From NCBI GenBank assembly GCA_027704905.1, contig CM051015.1:15565692-15629691 (forward strand): DNA of 64,000 bases, given 5' to 3'. This document shows positions 50,204 through 61,959 of this stretch, piece after piece. The notes beneath the pieces were generated by a model, which saw nothing but the letters and a program-made list of their open reading frames with translations, was not told the DNA's origin and made no database searches. The DNA comes from Muraenolepis orangiensis (lineage: Eukaryota; Chordata; Actinopteri; Gadiformes; Muraenolepididae). Each line of letters begins with the position of its first letter. Position 1 is the first letter of the stretch. A program made the translations under genes and the position numbers.

Positions 50204-52201
50204 CTAAATGGCTGTGACCTCAGGGCAATGGTCTGCTAATGGTATGATCTTTGTTCGGTCTGCTAAAAATGCTATTTCCGAATGGCTATTAACATTCGAC
50301 TCTTCCTGTGCAGACTCTGAACATTGACTACTGCTATTACTGCTGCTGCTGCCAAAGGAACCCTGGGAGTTGTTTAGATAGTTTTGCAACTCAATTGGGT
50401 TGTGACCCTGCGTACCGGGCTGATCTGTGAAAGCTTTGTTTGTCTCGATTTTGTTCTCCGGTTCAGAATCACGGCCGCTCACGAGTGGCACCGCGGACGT
50501 CCTGTCGGTGGACCGGGGGTAATCCATGTAGCGTTCTGCTGCTAGCACACTGAATGGTGTTTCCTGCCTGCCCTGGGTGTTTACACTGCCCAGTGTGTCC
50601 AGGGGGATGAAGGCTCCAGTGGGCCGGCAGGCCGAGTCGTTCAGCTGAAACTCGACAGGGAGCGAGTTGAGTGAGTAGCCGTTCGTAATTCCACCCTGAG
50701 CGACGTTCTCTGTGAAGCGGGACTGCGAAACCATCTCACCGGGGGATTCGGTCCCGCTCTTGAAGTTCTCCCCCTTTTCGTCATCATCCTCATCCTCCTC
50801 CGAGTCACTGTTGGCCAAGCTCTGCATGCTGGAGTCGGAGATTCCGCTGCAGATGCTGCTGCTGTCCTCTTCGTCGTCATCGTCGTCGTCGTCGTCATCA
50901 TCCTCCTCCTCCTCCTCCTCCTCCTCCTCCTCCTCCTCCTCCTCCTCGTCTGTCTCCTGGGGGGTCTGCAGGTGCACAAATGCGCCCTGTGCCGCGAGGT
51001 CGTCCGTGAGGCTGTACTCCAAACGGTGCTGAGACTGAACCGGGGCAGTGTACCCGTTACCGGAGGACGCCTGCTGCTGCAGCTCCCGGTTCTTCTCCAG
51101 CTCCAGCTTCATGATGGTGTGGAGGAAGTGGGTCCGCACCCGGACAGGGTTGAACTCCACCCGACCCGCTGCGTTGCTGCAGCCGTCCTTGGTGCAGCCG
51201 CAGGGGAAGGACATGCGGTCCACCTGAGGGAAAGAACATTGTTGTGGTACATCTAGAGTTCAGTGCCGTTCCATTACAGATCACTATGGTTCTGGGAGTT
51301 GTATGAAGAAATGACTGGAGTAGAAGCGTTTATTCTTAAGGTTCAGGTCTTTTCCTTACTTGACACTTGATTCCCGCCACGCTGCAGGCACATGTCTCCG
51401 GGTCACAAAACACCCTGCAGGTGCAGCCACAGTCCTCCCTGGACATGCGGACCGCACGCAACTCCTGCTTCTCCTCAACGTCAATCTTCTTCACGCCTGA
51501 CGAGCGCAGCAGAGCCCGGCGCTTCTTGGTGGTCAGCGGCTGCAGGAAGAAGAACTCGTCCACCTCCTGGTTGTCCAGGTCCAGGTCCTCGTCTGAGAGG
51601 TCATCCCCAGAAAGCCCCAAAGCCCTGGCCTCCTCGGAGTTCACCATACTGTTCTTGGTCAGCTGGGAGAGAACAGAGAGGACAGAACAGAAAACAAAAA
51701 GGAACAGTAAGAACAGAGAGGACTCAAGTCAAATGTCCATTTTATTTGTGTAGCCCTTTATCACAAGTCTGGAAGGGTTCACGGGTCTCCATCATGGCAT
51801 GGAGTCGCAGAACTCCTCAGTGAAGAACTGCTAGGATTCTCACGCTGAACAGCCACTAGTTTGTACCTTGAGTCTGATGGACTTCAGCTTCTCCTCCTTC
51901 AAGTGGTCTCGGAGCATGTCCCGGTGGAGTCTCTCCTGCTCCAGGGCAAAGTCCCCCAGGGAGTACTGTTTCACCCAGCTGTGTGTCCTTGACATGCCCA
52001 GCGTGCTGCCCCCCTGGCTGGGCACGCTGCTGAAGCCCTGCCGGCGGCCGAAGTAATACACCGTTACATTCTCGAAATGGACCCTTCTGGTCCGGTTCTC
52101 CCTCTTCAGTATGGGCTCCGCTGGGACACAAAGGACAGAGAGAGATAGAGTCCAGACGGATAAATATGTATAGGTACCTGTTGACACCTGTTGATACTTA
52201 C

Positions 52202-52243
<42 letters not shown>

Positions 52244-54638
52244 CTAGCATTCTGCACATATCTCATACCTACTCTATAAGTTATTTTATACCTGTTTTTA
52301 TACTTCGTAGACTGTTTTGACATCTTATTTAACCACTGTACATTATTACATTAGTCATTTAGGAGACGCTTTTATCCAAAGCGACTTACAATAGTGTTTC
52401 AACAAAATTATATTGTTATATATTTTATATATTACCATGCACTTTACTGCAACATGTGCACTCTGGTTAGATGCCAAATTACTGTACTGTACTGTGTAAT
52501 GACAATACATTTGAATCTAATCTAAAAGAGCAAAGGCATTATGGTTTGGTCAATCTTAAGTAATATTATTGTCCTTTATATAGGGAGTGCAGGACAGTGA
52601 CTGGGCAACCTCATCCTGTCATAACGTGTGCAAATTCAAATGCTTTTTACGCATTTTTGTCATGTCTCTGTGCTTCCACTTTGGTCCTCATGGCATGTTT
52701 TTAAAGGGGTCCTATTACACCTTCTGGTGTGTGTGATCAGTCATTACAGGCTCTTTACAAATTTGTATGTGACTAAAATAGTACGTTACTTGGTGACATC
52801 ACACAGTGGGAGAATCTACCAAGATGTATGCTGCATAGATCAATCTACTAGTTGGTACAGTTCACTGAATATGCTGGTAAACTCACCTACTGCCTCCTCC
52901 ACCTACTGCCACTACTGGTGGTAGTGAGGTTCTTAGAGAGAACCTGTACTAAGGGGGCGACTAGAGGCTGTACCAGGAGGTAAACTAGTGGCTGTACCAA
53001 GAGGTAAACTAGTGGCTGTACCAAGAGGTAAACTAGAGGCTGCACCAAGAGGTCAACTAGAGACTGTACCAGGAGATAAACTAGAGGCTGTACGACAAGG
53101 TCAACTAGAGGCTGTACCAGGAGAGCTACTAGAGGCTGAACCAGGAGATCAACTACAGGCTGAACCAAGAGGTCAACTAGAGGCTGTACCAAGAGATCAA
53201 CTAGAGGCTGTACCAGGATATCAACTAGAGGCTATAAGAGATCAACTAGAGGCTGTACTAAAAGGTCAACTAGAGGCTGTACCAGGAGATCAACTAGAGG
53301 CTGTACCAGGAGATCAACTAGAGGCAGAGAGGTCAACTAGTGGCTGTACAAGGAGATCAACTAGAGGCTGTACCAGGGGATCTACTAGAGGCTGTATCAG
53401 GAGATCTACTAGAGGCTGTTCTAAGAGGTCAACTAGAGGCTGTACCAAGAGATCAACTAGAGGCTGTACCAGGAGATCAACTAGAAGCTGTAAGAGGAGA
53501 TCAACTAGAGGCTGTACCAGGGGATCTACTAGAGGCTGTATCAGGAGATCTACTAGAGGCTGTTCTAAGAGGTCAACTAGAGGCTGTACCAAGAGATCAA
53601 CTAGAGGCTGTACCAGGAGATCAACTAGAAGCTGTAAGAGGAGATCAACTAGAGGCTGTACCAGGAGATCAACTAGAGGCTGAGAGGTCAACTAGAGGCT
53701 GTACCAGGAGATCTACTAGAGGCTGTACCAGGAGATCAACTAGAGGCTGTACCAGGAGATCACCTAGAGGCTGTACTAAGAGGTCAACTAGAGGCTGTAC
53801 CAAGATATCTACTAGAGGCTTTACCAGGAGATCTTCTAGAGGCTGTACTAAGAGGCATTACCAGTACACAGAGAATGGAGTGATGTTACACACAGCTCAT
53901 CAAATACTGCTCATCACCTAAAAAGCCCTGAATAACCTGGCCCCTCCCTACCTCTCTGACCTCCTCCCCGTCACACTCCTTCCCGTCGCCTCAGGTCCAC
54001 TGACACCAACAGCCTGATAGTCCCCAGGACCAAGCTACAGACCTTTCAGTGGCTGCTTTCCCCTGCTAAACATCATCCCCTCTATCCCATGACTCAAATT
54101 GACTTAATTATTTCAATCTGTTTTATTTTAATCTATGTAACTTTTCAATGATTTCATTGTGTGTCATTTTACCCTGTCTGTAAAGCGCCTTGAGTATCAA
54201 GAAAAGCGCTATATAAAATTGAATGTATTATTATTATTATTATTATTAGCTCTGTGCCTAGTACCACGAGTAGCCTCAGTTACCTGCACTAGTAGCCTCA
54301 TCATTATCTTTCTCTCTTTGTTTGTCTTTGTGTAAAAAGACACAAAATACATTCTGTAGATTGTTGTTTCCTACCTAGTTTCCTGTATTGCTTGATTATG
54401 TAAGCATTGCTTCCTATAATTGGGACATGATTGTTTCAATATGATTTAGTAGTAGTCTAAGGACAACATGCGTCTCGATTGACTCACAGATGACGGGTCC
54501 CGAAGCGGACGGGTTCAGGCTGTCTCCGCTGTCCCCACTGTCGCTGCACGACACCTCCTCGTCTGACTCCCTGAGGGAGGAGCAGGGAGACGAGGAGGTC
54601 TCCACCTCTTCAAACTTCCTCTTCAGAATGCCACTCAT
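50204..54638 (-). CDS. csrnp3: csrnp3: cysteine/serine-rich nuclear protein 3, four coding exons
   Basis: Family of AXUD1/CSRNP nuclear proteins, proposed transcriptional regulators. Coding exons on the minus strand: 54638-54488 (ATG at 54638), 52120-51867, 51662-51360, 51223-50204 (stop). Total 575 codons against about 585 residues in human CSRNP3; phases agree. The N-terminus MSGILKRKFEE is the family signature. A conserved central part (VTVYYFGRRQGFSSVPSQGG, QERLHRDMLRDHLKEEKL) follows. The cysteine-rich region at about residues 211-252 (CGCTCRVFCDPETCACS, then PCGCTKDGCSNAAGR) spans the last junction. An uninterrupted Glu/Asp run at about 326-354 is encoded by a GAG/GAC triplet repeat (plus strand 50870-50955). 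The C-terminus is Ser-rich. A 5' UTR exon edge lies at 54657. It faces galnt3 tail to tail, as in human. Confidence 0.95.
50868..50955. repeat. csrnp3: Coding triplet repeat in csrnp3
   Basis: (TCG/TCA)n followed by (CCT)n on the plus strand encodes about ten Asp then fifteen Glu in reverse reading order; a likely length polymorphism. Confidence 0.9.
51720..51835. mobile_element. Short LINE/SINE tail in a csrnp3 intron
   Basis: CATTTTATTTGTGTAGCCCT block related to 18703-18835. Confidence 0.5.
52200..52530 (+). mobile_element. (AATCT)n tail copy with nested L2-type tail
   Basis: Starts with (TA)n at 52205-52240, then the shared tail block. An L2/Maui 3' tail (GACGCTTTTATCCAAAGCGA) lies inside at about 52345-52405. 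Confidence 0.65.
52925..53860. repeat. ~24-bp minisatellite (GAGATCAACTAGAGGCTGTA)
   Basis: About 39 copies in csrnp3 intron 1, with a higher-order ~175-bp duplication (53340-53510 against 53515-53690). Confidence 0.95.
53895..54250 (+). mobile_element. L2/Maui-like LINE 3' end
   Basis: AGCCCTGAATAACCTGGCCC with CTACCTCTCTGACCTCCT, then 3' UTR TAAAGCGCCTTGAGTATC, AAAAGCGCTATATAAAATTG and a (TTA)n tail. Plus orientation, opposite to csrnp3. Confidence 0.8.
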
Positions 54639-54660
54639 GGCTCCTCCGCATCCACACCTG

Positions 54661-54812
54661 AATACAGAGAGGACACATTATGACATCCAGAGGACACATT
54701 AAGACACCCAGAGGACACATTAAGACACCCAGAGGACACATTAAGACACCCAGAGGACACAATAAGACACCCAGAGGACACATTAAGACACCCAGAGGAC
54801 ACAATAAAGTGA
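54661..54812. repeat. 21-bp minisatellite beside the csrnp3 exon with the start codon
   Basis: Unit GAGGACACATTAAGACACCCA, about seven copies. On the minus strand the array ends at the acceptor TCTGTATTCAG. Confidence 0.9.
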
Positions 54813-55144
54813 AGTACAGCAAAGATAGAGGTTTTAGTAGAGGCAGGTTTAGGCGGATAAAACACTGCAGAAATTACAGGTGGAATTGGTGGAATTGCAC
54901 CATACACCCATCAGGTGGCGATAAAGACTGCTTTCTGGTTGAAGGCAATTGACCTATTTCTTATTTGAAACTATCTTGGCTACTTGTGATGGGCCGATTA
55001 TTTTAACAGTATCGGATCCTCCAAGTTGATACATGGAAATTAATCAAACCTTTCGTGTTATTTTTTGGTTTAATCGCTTGTTCACTCAAAGCTCAGTTCA
55101 ATGATTCACTCATTCATTAGTTGTCCCGCTTGTGTTGAACGACT

Positions 55145-55400
55145 GTACCATTACATTACAGTCATTTAGCAGACGCTTTTATCCAAAGCGACTTACAGTA
55201 GTGTGTTTCAACAAAGGAAGGTAAGAGAACATCTCATCACCAGAAGTCAAAAGTGCATTTCATTTCTAACAAGTCTCCAATAACCAGTGCTCAGGTACAA
55301 GTACAATAATTCAGGCAAAAGTGTAAGGGAAAGAGTACAATAACTTGGCAAACAATATGCAACAATATCTAGAACAATATATACCTATCTATAATATGTA
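55145..55400 (-). mobile_element. L2/Maui-like LINE 3' tail
   Basis: Same block as 1079-1330 (GACGCTTTTATCCAAAGCGA, CAGAAGTCAAAAGTGCATTT). Confidence 0.65.
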
Positions 55401-55494
55401 ATCTACTTTTGACTGTCTACCAGACATTTGACTAGACCCTACTAGTCCCTAGTCTGTCTGTACCAGACATTTGACTAGACCCTACTAGTCCACT

Positions 55495-56480
55495 AGTCTG
55501 TCTGTCTCTGAGGTAGTCGGTCCCTGGTCTTTGAGGTAGTCTGTCTGTCCCTGGTCTGTGAGGTAGTCTGTCCCTGGTCTCTGAGGTAGTCTGTCTGTCC
55601 CTGGTCTCTGAGGTAGTCTGTCTGTCCCTGGTCTCTGAGGTAGTCCGTCTGTCCCTGGTCTGTGAGGTAGTCTGTCTGTCCCTGGTCTGTGAGGTAGTCT
55701 GTCTGTCCCTGGTCTGTGAGGTAGTCTGTCCCTGGTCTCTGAGGTAGTCTGTCTGTCCCTGGTCTCTGAGGTAGTCTGTCTGTCCCTGGTCTGTGAGGTA
55801 GTCTGTCTGTCCCTGGTCTGTGAGGTAGTCTGTCCCTGGTCTCTGAGGTAGTCTGTCTGTCCCTGGTCTCTGAGGTAGTCTGTCTGTCCCTGGTCTCTGA
55901 GGTAGTTTGTCTGTCCCTGGTCTTTGAGGTAGTCTGTCTGTCCCTGGTCTCTGAGGTAGTCTGTCTGTCCATGGTCTCTAAGGTAGTCTTTCTGTCCCTG
56001 GTCTCTGAGGTAGTCTGTCTGTCCCTGGTCTTCGAGGTAGTCTGTCTGTCCCTGGTCTTCGAGGTAGTCTGTCTGTCCCCGGTCCCTGAGGTAGTCTGTC
56101 CCTGGTCTCTGAGGTAGTCTGCCTGTCCCTGGTCTCTGAGGTAGTATGTCTGTCCCTGGTCTCTGAGGTAGTATGTCTGTCCCTGCGGTAGTCTTTTCCT
56201 GGTCTCTGAGGTAGTCTGTCTCTGAGGTAGTCTGTCCCTAGTCTCTGAGGTAGTCTGTCCCTGGTCTCTGAAGTAGTCTGTCCCTGGTCTCTGAGGTAGT
56301 CTGTCTCTGAGGTAGTCGGTCTCTGAGGTAGTCTGTCCCTGGTCCCTGAGATAGTCTGTTCCTGGTCTTTGAAGTAGTCTGTCCCTGAACTCTGAGGTAG
56401 TCTGTCTGTCCCTGGTCTCTGAGGTAGTCTGTCTCTCTGGTCTCTGAGGTAGTCTGTCCCTGGTCTCTGAGGTAGTCTTC
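55495..56480. repeat. ~24/27-bp minisatellite (TGAGGTAGTCTGTCTGTCCC)
   Basis: About 38 copies. One minus-strand frame stays open for 371 codons only because the unit lacks stops; it is not a gene. Confidence 0.95.
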
Positions 56481-56489
56481 AGTCGGCAC

Positions 56490-56820
56490 CAAAGCATTTC
56501 TGGCAAACAATCCGGCGCCTCAGGAGGGGGAAGCGTCGATCCATTCAAGCTGTGTACAGTAAGGGTGGGACATTGATCGGGCGGTGGAAAGAGCACTTTG
56601 AGGAACATCTTACACGTTTTCCAGGCACATCCAACTGGGAAGAGACCACGGGGCAGACCAAGGTACAGGTGGGGTGATTACATCTCCACACTGGCCTGGG
56701 AACGCCTCGGAATCCCCCAGTCAGAGCTAGTCAATGTTGCCAGGGAGAGGGAAGTTTGGAGTCCTCTGCTGAAGCTGCTACCTCCGCGACCAGACCACGG
56801 ATAAGCGGGAGAGGATGGAT
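56490..56820 (+). mobile_element. RTE-like LINE 3' coding end
   Basis: Reads HPTGKRPRGRPRYRWGDYIS and LLKLLPPRPDHG then stop, the usual C-terminus of such LINEs. Confidence 0.65.
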
Positions 56821-56869
56821 GGAATATTATCATTATTCATAATGATAAGGACTAGAGACACAACACAGG

Positions 56870-57190
56870 ACTCTGTCTTTTCTCGGTCCTGATACTCCTG
56901 GACCTGTCTGCCGCATTCGACACTGAACCACCTTTGTCCTTATTTGCACCCTACCTGACGGGTCGCTCCTACCAGGTGGCTGAGAGGGTCTGTGTCAGAA
57001 CCATGCAGACAGACTACTGGGGTTCCATAAGGACCGATCCTGGGTCATCTTCTTTTCTCCCTCTACACAACATCACTTGGTTCCGTTATCCAATCCCATG
57101 ATTTATCCTACCACTGCTACGCTGATGACACCGAACTGGTCTTGTCGTTTCCCCCCTCTGACACACAAGTGGAAACACGCATTGCCTCCA
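56870..57190 (+). mobile_element. L2/Maui-like LINE RT fragment
   Basis: Plus-strand pieces LLFSLYTTSLGSVIQSHDLS and YHCYADDTELVLSFPPSDTQ, matching the minus-strand LINE at 33660-34900. Confidence 0.75.
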
Positions 57191-57445
57191 TAGAGAACCT
57201 AATTTAAAACTCTAAAGAGCCTCCATAGAGAAGCTGATTTAGAATAGCCTCCATAGAAAACTGGGTTTAGAACTCTTTAGAGACTCCATGAACCTGATTT
57301 AGAACTATAAAGAGCCTCCAGGGAGAACCTGATTCACAACTCTAAATAGCCTCCATTGAGAACCTGATTTAGAACTCTAAAGAGCCTCCAGGGAGAACCT
57401 GATTCACAACTCTAAAGAGCCTCCATAGAGAACATAAGACAACAT
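57190..57445. repeat. ~35-bp minisatellite (CTCCATAGAGAACCTGATTT)
   Basis: About seven degenerate copies. Confidence 0.85.
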
Positions 57446-57606
57446 TTGGAACTCTTTAGAGCCTCCAGAAGGAGAAGACTCCTTCATCTGTTAAACTGTC
57501 ACCTTTCCGCTGAAGCCTAATGGAACCAATCCCAGAGACCAAACTGCTTTATATTCATAATATTTATTTTCCTAGTACTAAAATACTAAATAGATATTCT
57601 GTACAT

Positions 57607-57750
<144 letters not shown>

Positions 57751-58038
57751 CATTGTTTTGTTTATGTGGCACGTATGTGTATGTGTGTGTGTGTTTTAAT
57801 CCAGGGTGTCTGTTCTACAGCCAGCATTAGCATGACCTACAAATATCAATAATATAATAATAATTATTATCCTTCTTCTTCTTCTTATTATTATTATTTG
57901 TAGTAGTAGTAGTAGTATTAGTATTTAAAATAAACACTTGAATAGTATGATGAATATTGTTGATATTCTTATTTGTCTTATTATTATTAACAACAATAAT
58001 CATAATAATACACATTAAATGAATATGCATGATCTTAC

Positions 58039-58075
58039 CTTGTCTAAAAAGTTCTGCTTCAACAATCTGTTTATT
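58039..58075 (-). other. csrnp3: Candidate csrnp3 5' non-coding exon
   Basis: On the minus strand, TTTACAG / 37 bases / GTAAGATC looks like a small exon upstream of the coding exons. Purely splice-site based. Confidence 0.3.
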
Positions 58076-58249
58076 CTGTAAAGAATCAGTGTGTTAGTAT
58101 AATGATATCATAATGATATAAGAGACCACGGGGCATTATGTTACATAATTATGTTACATTAACACAGATATAGAGGCCTATGTTACATGTCATATGCCTT
58201 ATATGGTTATATGTGTATATATAATATATATTATATTATATTCATACTG

Positions 58250-58415
58250 TAACGCATTACGGTTCATTAATACTGTTACGCTTTGCGGTTCATTAATACT
58301 GTAACGCTTTAAGGTTTATTAATGCTGTAACGCTTTACGGTTCATTAATAATGTAACGCATTAATACTTACGTTTCATTAGTATTGTAACGCTTTAATAC
58401 TTACGGTTCATTCGG
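58250..58415. repeat. ~32-bp tandem repeat (ACTGTAACGCTTTACGGTTC)
   Basis: About five copies beside the proposed csrnp3 promoter. Confidence 0.85.
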
Positions 58416-58429
58416 TCACTCAGTGTTAA

Positions 58430-58790
58430 TTTCCCCGGTGACTTGCTGAATCCCCCCCCCCCCATCCCGAAGCATCCCGCTGTGTGCCTTCTTAACACAC
58501 TAATACTACTCTAGTAACGCTCTCATCTCAGGGATCATCCTTTCATTTGGACCTCCAAAACCAAGCGTGCGACTGCCGGCAGAATTGTCGCATCTTCAGT
58601 AGTGTGTGTGTGCGTGTGTTTGTGCGCGCGCACGCGCTTCCGGCTGCTCCAGGAACAATGGTGCAGCAGCTCTGTCAGTAACGTTCATCCAATCAGGAGT
58701 CAGCTGCATATTCGTCCAATCAGGAAACAGTCAGTAGCCCTCCCAGCATCCGGAGCAGCTCTCTGTTTTTCCGGTTGGACAAAGGAAGGC
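58430..58790 (-). promoter_or_regulatory. csrnp3: Candidate csrnp3 promoter region
   Basis: GC-richer unique DNA with a GCGCGCGCACGCGC run near 58625 and two CCAATCAGGA boxes (58689 and 58716) 27 bases apart. The location upstream of csrnp3 suits a promoter, but no start site can be read. Confidence 0.35.
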
Positions 58791-58879
58791 GTTTAGCTTG
58801 AAAAGCGAAAGTTGTTGAAATTGATTAAATGTATCAAAAGGTTTATTTTATTTTACCAAATTAACCCAGCAGGGAACAG

Positions 58880-60260
58880 AGTGCTCAAGATTCAAATTTG
58901 CCATATGCAACAAGTGCAATGGAATGTTTGCTCCCCATTCCCTCCAGCAGTATGCATTTTCTTAAACACAATACTCCAAAAATACTGTACAGAGCAATTA
59001 AGTGACTGATGGATAATATAAACATCTGTTGAATTGTGCAAAAACCTTTTAATAGCATTTTAAAGTGCCAGCACCATGAAGACAGTGTAGAAAAGTGCAG
59101 AGAATGAGTCCAGAAAGTCCAGCAAAAGTATAATAGTGTAATTTAATATGGATGACAATGTTATGATAGTGGCAGCACTCCTAGCAGTTCAGTAGGTGCA
59201 CTGCCTGTGGATAAAAACTGTCCTTGAACCTGGTTGTCCCACTGGATGGCTTTCTTGTATGTCCTGTGTAGTGGTGTTGCCGTACCACAAGGTGACGCCG
59301 CTCATCAAGACACTCTCTTCAGTGCCGCGGTCACTAACCGTTTGCCTATGCTGCTTCTCTTGAGGCACTGCAGGGCATAGAAGCGCTGGTGTGCCTTCAG
59401 CATGACATCCGTGTTGCAGGTCCACGCCAGGTCATCAGAGATCTGTAGTCCCAGGAAACAGAAGCACCAGTGTCCCGTCCAGGCTGATGGTGAGGTGGGT
59501 GCCCCAGTGGCTCCTGATGTCCAAGATGAGCTCCTTAGTCTTGCTGACATTCAGTACAAGGCTGTTGTCCTTGCACCCTTGCGTCAGCCGGACTACCTCA
59601 TCTCTGAAGTCTGTTTTGTCGTCCTCGCTTATCAGGCCGATGACTGTGGTGTCGTCTGCAAACTTGATAATCTGATTGTTGCTGTGTGTGGCAGTGCAGT
59701 CATGTGTGTACAGCGAGTACAGCCAGGGACTGAGGCAGCAGCCTTGGGGTGCTCCGGTGTTGAGGACCAGAGTAATCCAGTTACAGATGGGGGCGCCCAG
59801 ATCTAGGTCCCTCAGTTTCAGGTCCAGCTTGGAGGGAACGATGGTGTTGACTGCCGAGCTGTAGTAAATGAACAACAGTCTGACATAGGTGTCCCTCCTG
59901 TCTAGGTGCTCCAGGGCCGTGTGTAGTGCTAATGCAAACTGGAGTGGGTCTAGGGACTCAGGGATGGAAAAGTTAATGCGTGACAATGTATGTATGACAT
60001 GACAAGTTTCTCCAGGCACTTCATTGCTATGGGTGTTAAAGCCACTGGACGATTATCATTGAGGCTTGTTACCTTGGACTTTTTGGGTACCGGCACAATG
60101 GTTGTCTCTTTGAAGCACACTGGGACGACTGGGACTCACTGTTGCAGTGATGCATTGTAGATGTCCATGAACACAGGAGCCAGCTGGTCAGCACAGGTCT
60201 TGATGACGTGGGATTGAACTCCGTCTGGGCTCAGACTCGGACAGTTGTAGTCCTCTGGGT
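58880..60260 (-). mobile_element. Rex1-like LINE, 3' half
   Basis: Minus-strand RT at 59435-60019 includes LNTGAPQGCCLSPWLYSLYT and a FADDT catalytic box. A thumb-like piece lies at 59305-59550. The 3' tail at 58890-59200 has the CATTCCCTCCAGCAGTATGC block found as isolated tails elsewhere. Frameshifts present. Confidence 0.8.
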
Positions 60261-60264
60261 AAAT

Positions 60265-61600
60265 GTTCATACATATACATATGTACATTATTGTCATTAA
60301 TATTCATATTAAATCATAACGACTTGTATAAAGAAATCTGATTATATTTATGATAATATAATATATATATAATATTAATGGTATTAATATTCATATTAAA
60401 TCATGACGACCTGATTATGTTACAGAGTTCCCACCTTTCCAGGGCATTTAACTCGTTACTGATCTCTAGTGACAAAGTAAGGAATTACACCTTCTGCATA
60501 TTGTCCACAAGCGGCGCTGGGGTCTAATTCCACAAGAATGAGTTAATATTATTATTATTATTATTATTATTATTACTTTTAGAATTACTATTATTATTGT
60601 TGTGTTATATAATATTATTTTAAGATCTTATTCCCTCCCGCAGTATGAATGTTCTGCAACACTATACTATAAGGTTAGGTTGTACGGTTATCATGTACTA
60701 GAAATCATCTGGAAAGACCAATGCATCAAAGCTTATCAAGTGCAACAAAAATACTGAGGCTACTAAACATTCAAAATCAGAATCAGAATGCCTTTATTGT
60801 CATTGTACAACTCCCCTCACAAAACGCTTACAAACAGCAATAGAACAATATGAATTAAAAAAATAAATAAATAAATAAACTGAATAAATTGGTGACTAAA
60901 AATTTAAATGTACTACACTTAAAATAAACATTTACTCAAAACTTAAAAACGGATTATATTCCAGTTATTTTGTCCTCTCACAAAATGGCAAAATCATTTT
61001 CTGCCCATAGGTTATATGGGGTTATATGAAGCTATATGAGGTTATATGGGGTTATGTTAGGTAATATGAAGTTAAATGAGTTATTCAAGATTCAACAACT
61101 TTATTTGTCACAAACAAATACATGATATGAAGTGAAATGAAAGTGGCATTGCCCTGCAGAAATTGTAAAAAATATAATATAAAATAGAACTGCAATAAAC
61201 TATGTATACAAAAGTTATATGAGGTTATATGAGGAGCTCAGCAGGTTGAGGTAAGTTGTTCTAAATAATGTACTAATATCTGAATGTGTTTGAAGCTGTA
61301 ACCAGAAGAAGGGACCTCCACCTTCTGAATTATACATCCTCGTGGTGAGATATCTGTGTCCTCTATCTCTCTCTCTCCCTCCCTCCCTTTCTCTCCTCTC
61401 TCTCTTCTCTCATTACAAAGAGTGAGAGCTTATTTAAATTCTTCAGAAGGATCATAATAACCAGGAATTAAGTCTTTATAAACGGTATGTTTAATTACTA
61501 TTTGAATCACACGTCTATCACTGCTTTGTGCCCCCAAAAGCATTCACAACCTCTTGTTTCAGGGCTCCTCCTCCTCCCCCTCCTCCTCCCCCTCCTGACC
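60265..61600. other. Low-complexity and unassigned DNA
   Basis: AT-rich DNA with (ATT)n at 60545-60575, LINE-tail-like pieces at about 60630 and 60780 (AGAATGCCTTTATTGTCATT) and 61085, and short GGTTATATGAGGTTATATGG repeats near 61010-61240. No gene seen. Confidence 0.5.
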
Positions 61601-61665
61601 AGAGGTGATACAGTTCCACTAAAATGGAAAATCCAATCAAGAGATGAGGAGTGAGTCCCAACTCA

Positions 61666-61869
<204 letters not shown>

Positions 61870-61959
61870 CAGGTGAGCGAAGGCTTTTTAATTGAAAGTC
61901 CAGAGAAGAAGGAGTCTGTGGATGGAACATGTTTCCCTTATAAGCTGTAAGTACTTTGG

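Noticed and set aside
50712..51032. Plus-strand poly-Ser frame over csrnp3
   Set aside because: Antisense shadow of the Glu/Asp triplet repeat in csrnp3.
52887..53921. Open frames on both strands in the GATCAACTAGAGGCTGTA array
   Set aside because: Intronic minisatellite in csrnp3; open in several frames at once, so not coding.
55493..56608. 371-codon minus-strand open frame (QTTSETRDR repeats)
   Set aside because: It is entirely a 24/27-bp minisatellite without stops; no start context, unique sequence or homology.
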